Of a stretch of 10,112 nt of DNA, positions 4,342 through 10,112 are shown piece by piece. The notes below the pieces were generated by a model. The model saw nothing but the letters and a program-made list of their open reading frames with translations, was not told the origin of the DNA and did no database searches. Position numbers and translations under genes: made by a program. Origin of the DNA: Bacillota bacterium (GTDB lineage: Bacteria > Bacillota > Clostridia > Lachnospirales > Lachnospiraceae); NCBI GenBank assembly GCA_023441145.1, contig JAEZQN010000181.1:1-10112 (forward strand), read 5' to 3'. The stretch's first letter is position 1; every line of letters begins with the position of its first letter.

Positions 4342-5598
4342 ATGGAGTTTAAAAAATTAAAAATATCTGATTTAGTACCTGCGACTTATAATCCTCGTAA
4401 AAAGCTAAAACCGGGGGATAAGGAATTTGAGAAGATTAAAAATAGCATTACAGAATTTGGCTATGTTGAACCAATCATTGTAAATGTAGACTTAACCATT
4501 ATTGGTGGACACCAAAGAGCCACAGTGCTTCAAACACTTGGGTATGAAGAAATTGATTGTATTGTAATCAACATAGACAAAACAAAGGAAAAGGCACTGA
4601 ACATTGCTCTTAATAAAATTACTGGAGAATGGAACAAAGAGTTATTGGCAGACCTTATTAAAGATTTACAATCATCTGATTTTGATGTGTCTTTTACAGG
4701 ATTTGAACCACCAGAGATTGAACAGTTATTTAATGCCGTTCATGATAAGGACATTAATGAAGATAACTTTGATGTAGACGCTGAACTGAAACAACCAGCT
4801 ATGACAAACCAAGGTGATGTTTGGGAGTTGGGTCAGCACCGATTAATTTGTGGAGATGCTACTTTACCAGAAGTATATGAAGTATTAATGGAAAGTAAGA
4901 AAGCAAATCTAGTAGTAACCGATCCACCATACAATGTGGCATATAAAGGTGTAGCTGGAACGATTCAAAATGATAATCTCAAGGATGATGAATTTTATAA
5001 GTTCTTATTTGCAGCCTTTGTAAATATGGAGCAAAACATGGAACGAGATGCAAGTATTTATGTTTTTCATGCTGATACAGAAGGGCTTAACTTTAGAAAG
5101 GCATTTAAAGCAGCTGGCTTTTATTTATCTGAAACATGTATCTGGAGAAAGCAGAGTATTGTGCTTGGAAGAAGTCCTTACCAGTGGCAGCATGAACCAG
5201 TTATGTTTGGTTGGAAAATCGGTGGCAAGCATATGTGGTATTCAGATAGAAAGCAGTCTACCATTTGGGATTTTGATAGACCTGCAAGAAATGAACTTCA
5301 TCCAACAATGAAGCCCATTAATCTTATCGCCTATCCAATACAAAACTCATGTATGACCAACTGTATTGTGCTAGATCCCTTTGGAGGAAGTGGTTCTACT
5401 TTATTAGCTTGTGAGCAGACTAATAGAATATGCCGAACCATTGAATTAGATGAAAAATATGCAGATGTTATTGTTAAAAGGTATATTGATTACAAAGGTT
5501 CTAGCGATGAAGTGTATTTAATACGAAATGGTATGAAAACAAAATATGCAGATTTAATTAAAGAAGGTGAGCAAAATGAAACAGCTGACCTTCCTTGA
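4342..5598 (+). CDS. ParB-domain/DNA methyltransferase fusion (beta-class, N6-adenine or N4-cytosine)
   Basis: This protein is 418 residues long. The N-terminal ~100 residues are a ParB/Srx-type nuclease-like domain: NPRK (17-20) and IGGHQR (54-59), then a helical region. The rest is an S-adenosylmethionine-dependent methyltransferase with the catalytic DPPYN (194-198), a target-recognition segment, and then the SAM-binding DPFGGSGST (345-353). This order (motif IV before motif I) marks the beta class, which methylates the N6 of adenine or N4 of cytosine. Such fusions are common in Firmicutes phages; the ParB part is thought to assist DNA binding. No restriction endonuclease is encoded nearby, so self-protection or epigenetic control is more likely than a full restriction system. 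GGAGGG (4330-4335) precedes the ATG. The 3' end overlaps the next methyltransferase gene by 23 nt, implying coupled translation. Confidence 0.94.
   Translation: MEFKKLKISDLVPATYNPRKKLKPGDKEFEKIKNSITEFGYVEPIIVNVDLTIIGGHQRATVLQTLGYEEIDCIVINIDKTKEKALNIALNKITGEWNKELLADLIKDLQSSDFDVSFTGFEPPEIEQLFNAVHDKDINEDNFDVDAELKQPAMTNQGDVWELGQHRLICGDATLPEVYEVLMESKKANLVVTDPPYNVAYKGVAGTIQNDNLKDDEFYKFLFAAFVNMEQNMERDASIYVFHADTEGLNFRKAFKAAGFYLSETCIWRKQSIVLGRSPYQWQHEPVMFGWKIGGKHMWYSDRKQSTIWDFDRPARNELHPTMKPINLIAYPIQNSCMTNCIVLDPFGGSGSTLLACEQTNRICRTIELDEKYADVIVKRYIDYKGSSDEVYLIRNGMKTKYADLIKEGEQNETADLP
5563..5570 (+). promoter_or_regulatory. Ribosome binding site deciding the start at 5576
   Basis: The segment gaaggtga sits 5 nt before the ATG at 5576, inside the upstream gene. 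A GTG at 5567 lies within this site and is rejected as a start. Confidence 0.7.
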
Positions 5599-6805
5599 TT
5601 TATGCTCAGGTATCGGAGGCTTTCGTTTAGGACTAGAACTTGCTGGACATAAGTGCATTGGCTATTGTGAGTATGATAAATTCGCTAAAGCTTCTTATGA
5701 AGCAATGTACAATACGGAAGGAGAGTGGTATGCAAATGATGTTACAACAATCAAATCAGAAGAAATGCCCTACGCAGATATCTGGTGCTTTGGATTCCCT
5801 TGCCAAGACATCTCCGTTGCAGGAAAACAACGAGGATTGGTCGGAAAAAGAAGTGGTATTTATTTCAACATTATTGACCTCCTCAAAGGCAAAGAAGAAA
5901 GTGATAAGCCCACATACCTTCTTGTTGAAAACGTTAAGAACTTGCTCTCAATTAATTCAGGCTTCGACTTTGCAACCGTTTTGTTTGAAATGAACCAAGC
6001 AGGGTACGACTGTAAGTGGCAGGTGCTTAATTCCAAAGATTTTGGAGTCCCACAAAATAGAGAGCGAGTGTTCATTATTGCAAATCTTAGAAGCAGAGGT
6101 AGACGAGAAATATTACCTATCTCAGCAGAAAACACAGCAACTCTTAAGCAAGTTATAGGTGGTTGCCAAGGGGAGCGTGTTTATAATCCAGAAGGTATTT
6201 CTTGTACTTTAACTGGTAATGGTGGAGGAGAAGGTGGTAAAACAGGTCTTTATTTCATTGACCAATCAACTACAAAAACACAGATTACCGATATGGCACG
6301 TTGTATTACCTCCAGGTATACAGCAGGTGTTGTAAATCGCACAGCTATGAATAGTGGGGTTTTAGAAGCTTATCCAGTACTTACACCAGACCGAGAAGAG
6401 AAAAGGCAAAATGGCAGAAGGATGAAGGAAAATAATGAACCGATGTTTACGCTTACAGGAACAGATCGCCATGGGGTAGCTATTAAAGAAGCCACTAAAA
6501 GGGGGTATGCTGAAGCTGAAGTAGGGGATAGCATTAATATCACTTTTCCAAAAAGCAAGACAAGACGAGGCAGAGTAGGAAAACGGGTAGCACAAACCTT
6601 AGATACTTCCTGCATGCAAGGGACTTTGGATAGAACATTTAGAATACGTAGGCTGACACCAAGGGAGTGTTTTAGATTACAAGGTTTTCCAGATGAGTTA
6701 TTTGAAAAGGCACAAGCAGTTAATTCTGATGCTCAGCTTTATAAGCAAGCAGGTAATGCAGTAACAGTAAATGTAGCTTATGCCATTGCTAAAACACTAA
6801 TCTAG
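5576..6805 (+). CDS. DNA C5-cytosine methyltransferase
   Basis: This is a 409-residue Dcm/HhaI-type enzyme that transfers a methyl group from S-adenosylmethionine to carbon 5 of cytosine. Motifs in order: I DLCSGIGGFRLGLE (8-21), IV GFPCQDIS with catalytic C76, VI ENVKNL (118-123), VIII QNRERVFIIA (160-169), IX LTPRECFRLQGFPD (360-373), and X QAGNAVTVNVAYAIA (391-405). All catalytic blocks are intact. The target-recognition region (about 180-350) is long and contains four loosely similar phrases (SCTLTGNGGG, RCITSRYTAG, MFTLTGTDRH, AQTLDTSCMQ), which could mean several recognition modules, as in multispecific phage C5 enzymes. It follows the adenine-type methyltransferase with an overlap, and I see no partner nuclease, so protection against host restriction is the likely role. 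The recognition sequence cannot be read from the protein. Confidence 0.96.
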   Translation: MKQLTFLDLCSGIGGFRLGLELAGHKCIGYCEYDKFAKASYEAMYNTEGEWYANDVTTIKSEEMPYADIWCFGFPCQDISVAGKQRGLVGKRSGIYFNIIDLLKGKEESDKPTYLLVENVKNLLSINSGFDFATVLFEMNQAGYDCKWQVLNSKDFGVPQNRERVFIIANLRSRGRREILPISAENTATLKQVIGGCQGERVYNPEGISCTLTGNGGGEGGKTGLYFIDQSTTKTQITDMARCITSRYTAGVVNRTAMNSGVLEAYPVLTPDREEKRQNGRRMKENNEPMFTLTGTDRHGVAIKEATKRGYAEAEVGDSINITFPKSKTRRGRVGKRVAQTLDTSCMQGTLDRTFRIRRLTPRECFRLQGFPDELFEKAQAVNSDAQLYKQAGNAVTVNVAYAIAKTLI

Positions 6806-7021
6806 ACAAATTCATAACTAAGCTTTTGTGTATATGCAACAAAAGAATTTAAAGTATTCACCCAGCCCTTTAAAGGTAGTCCATATTCTTTGTGTACTAG
6901 TGACAATTAAAGGTGTGTTTGTTGTGAAATCTATGGCTATCAAGTGCCTACACTAATTAACACACTAGCGGTAACATGTGTACTACCGAAAGGGAAAACA
7001 TATGTTGAAAGGATGAAAAGC
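6806..7021 (+). other. Noncoding gap before the amidoligase gene
   Basis: This 216-bp gap contains a 7-bp inverted repeat (CTTTTGT 6823-6829 / ACAAAAG 6839-6845) with no T-run, so it is at most a weak stop signal, and a 5-bp repeat (CGGTA/TACCG) closer to the next gene. I find no convincing promoter. A 40-codon ORF from 6834 has no ribosome binding site and is not called. Confidence 0.5.
7008..7013 (+). promoter_or_regulatory. Ribosome binding site deciding the start at 7022
   Basis: AAAGGA lies 8 nt before the ATG at 7022, ideal spacing. The in-frame ATG at 7013 touches this site, and the upstream GTG at 6944 has none. Confidence 0.7.
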
Positions 7022-7918
7022 ATGAAAACACAAAGGTTTGGAATTGAAATTGAGTTTACAGGCATTACAAGAAAAGAAGCAGCGGGGGTGCTTAATCAGC
7101 AACCTGGGTCAGTAGCAACAAGGTATACAGGTGGAACCTACGATGCTTACGAAACAATAGACGTGCAAGGACGAACATGGAAGATAGTTTCAGACTCAAG
7201 CATAGACCCACAAAAAATGGAAGGCAAGACAAGGCATTATGCAAATTCAGATTACAAAGTAGAGCTAGTAAGTCCCATTCTGACCTACGAGGATATCGAA
7301 CCCCTTCAAGAAATAATAAGAGCATTAAGAGCAGCAGGAGCCTTCACCAATAAAAGTTGCGGTATTCACATCCATGTAGATGCTACCCCTCACACACCAG
7401 CGAGCCTTAAGAACCTAGTAAACCTAATGGCAAGCAAAGAAGATTTACTGTACAAAGCATTAGAGATAGACCCTGAAAGATTAAAATATTGCAAAAAGGT
7501 AAATGAGGAACTGATTAAGACCATCAATAAAAAGAAACCTAGAACCTTAGAGCAACTAGCTGATATTTGGTACGAAGGTTATGGAAGGGAATCAAGAGAA
7601 AGACATTACCACCAAAGCCGTTACCATGGGCTAAACCTTCACAGTACCTTTACTAAAGGCACTGTGGAGTTCAGACTTTTTAATAGCACCCTACACGCTG
7701 GCAAAGTAAAAGCCTACATTCAATTTTGCCTAGCACTTAGCAATCAAGCCTTAACTCAAAAGACAGCAAGTGCAAGAAGAACATACACTGATAACGAGAA
7801 GTACACCTTCAGATGTTGGATGTTAAGACTCGGCTTAAATGGCGATGAGTTTAAAACTTGCAGGCTACACTTCTTAGCCAACTTAACGGGCAATAGTGCA
7901 TGGCGCAATGTAGCATGA
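7022..7918 (+). CDS. Amidoligase-family protein (COOH-NH2 ligase, glutamine synthetase-like fold)
   Basis: This 298-residue protein belongs, by motif, to the phage/bacterial amidoligase family (Amidoligase_2 type) related to gamma-glutamylcysteine ligase, enzymes that use ATP to join a carboxyl group to an amine. Key segments are RFGIEIEFTG at the very N-terminus (5-14, acidic metal ligands E9 and E11), VSDSSI, the strand VELVSPIL, CGIHIHVDA (113-121, with H116, H118, D120), and VEFRLFNSTLH (215-225, with E216 and R218), all at expected positions for an ATP/metal site. Starting at 7022 places the FGIEIEFTG block at the usual distance from the N-terminus. The next gene encodes a gamma-glutamylcyclotransferase-like protein, and an amidoligase beside such a gene suggests gamma-glutamyl or peptide-tag chemistry. 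Substrates are unknown; modification of a phage or cell-wall component is a guess. Confidence 0.9.
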   Translation: MKTQRFGIEIEFTGITRKEAAGVLNQQPGSVATRYTGGTYDAYETIDVQGRTWKIVSDSSIDPQKMEGKTRHYANSDYKVELVSPILTYEDIEPLQEIIRALRAAGAFTNKSCGIHIHVDATPHTPASLKNLVNLMASKEDLLYKALEIDPERLKYCKKVNEELIKTINKKKPRTLEQLADIWYEGYGRESRERHYHQSRYHGLNLHSTFTKGTVEFRLFNSTLHAGKVKAYIQFCLALSNQALTQKTASARRTYTDNEKYTFRCWMLRLGLNGDEFKTCRLHFLANLTGNSAWRNVA

Positions 7919-7928
7919 GATAGAACAC

Positions 7929-7950
7929 AGGGGTAGGGAAACCTACCTCT
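7929..7950 (+). other. Short hairpin with GAAA tetraloop before the cyclotransferase gene
   Basis: GGTAGG (7932-7937) and CCTACC (7942-7947) close a GAAA loop (7938-7941), and three further pairs extend the stem to 7929/7950. Only TCTTT follows, so it is a poor terminator; it ends shortly before the AAAGGATGAG ribosome binding region and may set mRNA stability or translation between the amidoligase and cyclotransferase genes. Confidence 0.6.
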
Positions 7951-7968
7951 TTATGAAAGGATGAGAAT

Positions 7969-8421
7969 ATGGAAACTAAAATCTACGCTGCCTATGGTAG
8001 TAATATGAACTTAAAGCAAATGGCTGTCAGATGTCCTAATGCCAAAGTAGTGGATACAGGAATACTTGAGGATTATAAATTAACCTTTAGGGGTGTTTAT
8101 AAAGGAGTAGCCAATATAGAGCCTTGCAAAGGAAAAGAAGTACCTATTGTACTTTGGGAAATTACAGAAGACTGTGAAGTTGCTCTTGATATGTACGAAG
8201 GCTACCCAAGGCTTTATGAGAAAAGAGAAGTTAAAGTTAAGATTGGTACTAAGATTAAAAAGGCTATGGCGTATATTATGACTGATGAATATAATGATAA
8301 GCCAAGTTTACCTACAGCTTATTATCTAGGGGTTATCAATCAAGGTTACCTGGATAACGGCTTAGACCTAGAAACTTTAAAGCGGGCGCATCTAGAGTGC
8401 CTAAAGGAAGTAGGTCAATAA
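7969..8421 (+). CDS. Gamma-glutamylcyclotransferase-like (AIG2/GGCT) protein
   Basis: This 150-residue protein has the family hallmarks: YAAYGSNMN (6-14) forming the substrate-binding loop, the following basic segment, a central strand region (GVANIEP, VPIVLWEIT) and LDMYEGYP (73-80), in which E77 corresponds by position to the catalytic acid of GGCT enzymes. Family members cyclise gamma-glutamyl groups, releasing 5-oxoproline and freeing the attached amine. Its length fits a complete single-domain member. The gene follows the amidoligase by 50 nt, and 3 nt separate it from the next gene, so the three genes probably form one unit. A pairing of bond-forming and bond-removing enzymes is a plausible reading. 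Actual substrate unknown. Confidence 0.9.
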   Translation: METKIYAAYGSNMNLKQMAVRCPNAKVVDTGILEDYKLTFRGVYKGVANIEPCKGKEVPIVLWEITEDCEVALDMYEGYPRLYEKREVKVKIGTKIKKAMAYIMTDEYNDKPSLPTAYYLGVINQGYLDNGLDLETLKRAHLECLKEVGQ

Positions 8422-8424
8422 ACT

Positions 8425-8814
8425 ATGGACAAATTCTTTACTCAAAAAACATGTGATCGATGTGGTGGTTCCTTAGATATAGGAAGGATAATGAGTATGT
8501 TTAATACTGATTGCCTTTGCTTAGATTGTAAGAAGAAGGAGAAACACTACCCTAAGTATAAAGAAGCTGTAGAGACTGAACTTGCAGAGGTTAAGAAGGG
8601 TAATTATAACTACCAAGGCTTACTGAAGGAGCAAAAGATTACTGATAAGTTGCTAGAACAGATATTAGAAATAAGGAACTTAGGCAAATATAATATGTTT
8701 GATGTGGCTGCCATTCAAAAGGAAGCCTATGAGAAAGGCTACTTTGAATTGGTTAACCTCATACAAGAGGATATTAGAGCTTATCTGAATTTTATTTTAT
8801 ATGGCACAAAATAG
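8425..8814 (+). CDS. Zinc-ribbon protein fused to a DUF5049-like domain
   Basis: This 129-residue protein has no known function. The N-terminal half (1-65) carries a zinc ribbon, C10-x2-C13 and C32-x2-C35 with an extra C30, inside FNTDCLCLDCK, then a charged helix ending GNYNYQG; the same block is familiar to me as a small stand-alone protein next to phage amidoligase/cyclotransferase genes. The C-terminal half (about 72-127), with ILEIRNLGKYNMFDV (80-94), KGYFELV (104-110) and a tail ending NFILYG, resembles the small phage family DUF5049, usually a separate gene. The junction lies near residues 66-72. No frameshift is needed: it is one continuous frame, so a genuine fusion is likely. It follows the cyclotransferase gene by 3 nt and is closed by the terminator at 8819. 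The DUF5049 match is from memory. Confidence 0.8.
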   Translation: MDKFFTQKTCDRCGGSLDIGRIMSMFNTDCLCLDCKKKEKHYPKYKEAVETELAEVKKGNYNYQGLLKEQKITDKLLEQILEIRNLGKYNMFDVAAIQKEAYEKGYFELVNLIQEDIRAYLNFILYGTK

Positions 8815-8818
8815 TACC

Positions 8819-8847
8819 AAGGACCTTACGAGAGTAGGTCCTTTTTT
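8819..8847 (+). terminator. Intrinsic terminator between cargo module and terS
   Basis: AAGGACCT (8819-8826) pairs with AGGTCCTT (8835-8842); two more pairs inside close a GAGA tetraloop, and the stem runs into six T residues (8842-8847). It starts 4 nt after the previous stop codon and ends 5 nt before the terS ribosome binding site, leaving no room for a promoter between the terminator and terS. Confidence 0.85.
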
Positions 8848-8852
8848 GTGGG

Positions 8853-8861
8853 AAGGAGGTG
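8853..8861 (+). promoter_or_regulatory. Strong ribosome binding site of terS
   Basis: AAGGAGGTG lies 6 nt before the ATG at 8868 and is nearly a full match to the 16S rRNA tail. The in-frame GTG at 8859 is part of the site itself and is rejected as a start. Confidence 0.85.
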
Positions 8862-8867
8862 GTACCT

Positions 8868-9353
8868 ATGGCACAGCGTGGCAGAAAACCTAAACCAACA
8901 GCAATTAAAGTATTAGAAGGTAATCCAGGGAAAAGACCAGTTAATTCGGCAGAACCTAAACCGATAAGTAAAGCACCCAAATGCCCTATATGGCTTGAGG
9001 CAGAAGCTAAGAAAGAATGGCGAAGAGTAGCAAAACAGCTAGAACAACTTGGTGTACTTACAGAGGTAGACATGGCAGCTTTTGCTGGGTACTGCCAAGC
9101 TTATGCGAGATGGAAGGAAGCTGAGGAATTTATCAGTAAACACGGCACTATTGTTAAAACTCCCTCTGGATATTGGCAACAAGTACCTCAAGTGAGTATT
9201 TCTCAAACCTACCTTAAAATCATGAGTAAGTTCTGTGAGCAGTTTGGTTTAACTCCTTCAGCAAGAACTAGAATTGTAGTAGATAATACGTGTGAAGAAG
9301 ATGATCCCATGGAACTAATGCTTGTTGCAGGAGGGAAAAAGGATGTACGATGA
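8868..9353 (+). CDS. terS: Phage terminase small subunit, P27 family
   Basis: This 161-residue protein is the DNA-recognition subunit of the packaging motor: it binds the packaging site and loads the large subunit. The N-terminus RGRKPKPTAIKVLEGNPGKR (4-23) is the signature of the P27 family, followed by a proline-rich linker, the helical core IWLEAEAKKEWRRVAKQLEQ (41-60), LTEVDMAAFAGYCQAYARW (64-82), and a C-terminal oligomerisation-type helix region with KIMSKFCEQFGLTPSARTRI (117-136). Length is normal for the family. It overlaps the terL start by 11 nt, the usual coupling. The gene sits directly after an intrinsic terminator, so its transcription must come through that terminator by readthrough or antitermination. 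Confidence 0.95.
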   Translation: MAQRGRKPKPTAIKVLEGNPGKRPVNSAEPKPISKAPKCPIWLEAEAKKEWRRVAKQLEQLGVLTEVDMAAFAGYCQAYARWKEAEEFISKHGTIVKTPSGYWQQVPQVSISQTYLKIMSKFCEQFGLTPSARTRIVVDNTCEEDDPMELMLVAGGKKDVR

Positions 9354-10112
9354 AGCTAAAGCATTACGAGCAGTTAACTTCATAAATTGTCTTAAGCACA
9401 CAAAGGGGCAGTGGCGCGGTGTACCTTTTGAACTCTTACCTTGGCAAGATAAAATCATTAGAGAGGGCTTTGGCACAGTAAAGAAAAATGGATTTAGACA
9501 GTACAATACTGCATATGTTGAAATTCCAAAGAAGAACGGGAAGAGTGAACTTGCAGCTGGTGTGGCACTTTATATGACTTGTGGAGATAACGAATGGGGT
9601 GCTGAGGTCTATGGGTGTGCATCTGATAGGCAGCAAGCATCTATTGTTTTCGACGTAGCAGTAGAAATGGTGGAGCAATGTCCAGCATTAAAAAAACGTA
9701 TTAAGCCAATTATGTCGGTAAAACGATTAGTCTATAAACCTACGGGAAGCTTTTATCAGGTGCTATCTGCAGAAGCCTACACTAAGCATGGTCTAAATGT
9801 ACATGGTGTTATATTTGATGAGTTACATTCCCAGCCTAATAGAGAACTGTTTGATGTTATGACTAAAGGTTCTGGGGATGCACGAACACAACCCTTATTT
9901 TTTCTAATAACTACAGCAGGAACAGATAGAAATTCTATCTGCTTTGAGCAACATCAAAAAGCAGTTGATTTATTAGAGGGGAGAAAGATAGATTCTACTT
10001 TTTATCCTGTTATTTATGGTATAGAAGATGAAGATGATTGGGGTTTAGAGAGCAATTGGTATAAAGCTAATCCATCTCTTGGCCATACTATTGATATTGA
10101 AAAAGTCAGAAA
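9343..10112 (+). CDS. terL: Phage terminase large subunit (Terminase_1 family), 3'-truncated
   Basis: 256 complete codons are present and the frame is still open at the window edge. TerL is the ATPase that drives DNA into the capsid and the nuclease that cuts it. The N-terminal ATPase domain is clear: an adenine-binding-like segment ELLPWQDKII (32-41), a Walker A variant PKKNGKSE (62-69, with K67), Walker B GVIFDELHSQ (155-164, with D159 and E160), and the coupling motif TTAGT (190-194). The C-terminal nuclease domain lies outside the window. The start ATG overlaps the end of terS by 11 nt and has GGAGGG (9330-9335) 7 nt upstream. The strong P27 TerS plus this TerL indicate an HK97-like packaging system; with the HNH gene, it points to a cos-type phage. 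Confidence 0.95.
   Translation, partial: MYDEAKALRAVNFINCLKHTKGQWRGVPFELLPWQDKIIREGFGTVKKNGFRQYNTAYVEIPKKNGKSELAAGVALYMTCGDNEWGAEVYGCASDRQQASIVFDVAVEMVEQCPALKKRIKPIMSVKRLVYKPTGSFYQVLSAEAYTKHGLNVHGVIFDELHSQPNRELFDVMTKGSGDARTQPLFFLITTAGTDRNSICFEQHQKAVDLLEGRKIDSTFYPVIYGIEDEDDWGLESNWYKANPSLGHTIDIEKVR

Noticed and set aside
5048..6135. ORFs in other frames inside the two methyltransferase genes
   Set aside because: The methyltransferase frames carry full motif sets; the overlapping frames have no motifs or start signals.
6834..6956. A 40-codon ORF with a hydrophobic middle
   Set aside because: There is no ribosome binding site, no recognisable similarity, and part of it lies in an inverted repeat; probably chance.
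6944..7021. GTG start adding 26 residues to the amidoligase
   Set aside because: It has no ribosome binding site and the added residues are unlike the family; ATG 7022 has AAAGGA at ideal distance.

Overview
The window is a stretch of a tailed-phage genome or prophage from a low-GC Firmicute, most likely a Clostridia-type host. The evidence is A+T-rich DNA, strong AGGAGG-type ribosome binding sites, almost complete one-strand packing with short gaps or overlaps, and the HNH / P27-family TerS / Terminase_1-family TerL packaging set typical of HK97-like siphophages. All genes I accept are on the + strand. No integrase, attachment site, tRNA or CRISPR array is visible, so I cannot tell integrated prophage from free phage or name the host.

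Layout. (1) 2-1963 is the end of the early/replication region: a 5'-truncated SNF2-type helicase, a small HTH regulator of the RinA/ArpU sigma-like kind that often precedes phage late genes, and a MazF-family toxin gene with no antitoxin beside it. (2) 1964-2977 is a more A+T-rich cassette of three unfamiliar small genes: a protein built from two copies of one ~63-residue unit, a protein with a CCHC zinc knuckle, and a 75-residue HNH protein overlapping it. (3) 2978-3200 is a control region: two and a half 11-bp tandem repeats, a candidate promoter, an intrinsic terminator starting just after the predicted transcription start, and a long hairpin before the next gene. (4) 3201-3652 holds the packaging-type HNH nuclease gene followed by a G-rich noncoding element that I think is the cos region. 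(5) 3653-3915 is noncoding, with a strong terminator. (6) 3916-6805 is a DNA-modification operon: an HTH/double zinc-finger protein, a ParB-domain/DNA-adenine (or N4-cytosine) methyltransferase fusion, and an overlapping C5-cytosine methyltransferase. (7) 7022-8814 is an amidoligase, a gamma-glutamylcyclotransferase-like protein and a zinc-ribbon protein whose C-terminal half looks like a second, normally separate phage family. (8) An intrinsic terminator at 8819-8847 is followed at once by terS and by the start of terL, which runs off the window.

How the parts may work together. The regulator at 1095-1583 is a good candidate to act on the repeat/promoter/terminator region at 3028-3134 and so switch on packaging and structural genes. 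HNH, TerS and TerL would form the DNA-packaging motor and act at cos. The two methyltransferases have no partner restriction enzyme here and most simply protect phage DNA from host restriction. The amidoligase and cyclotransferase look like a make/trim pair acting on gamma-glutamyl or similar amide bonds; their target is unknown. The unusual point of organisation is that about 5.2 kb of cargo (modification genes plus amidoligase module) lies between HNH/cos and terS.

Function calls rest on motifs I could read and on memory of the families, not on searches. The least explained parts are the 2075-2977 cassette, the control region at 3028-3177, and the amidoligase module with its fused zinc-ribbon protein.
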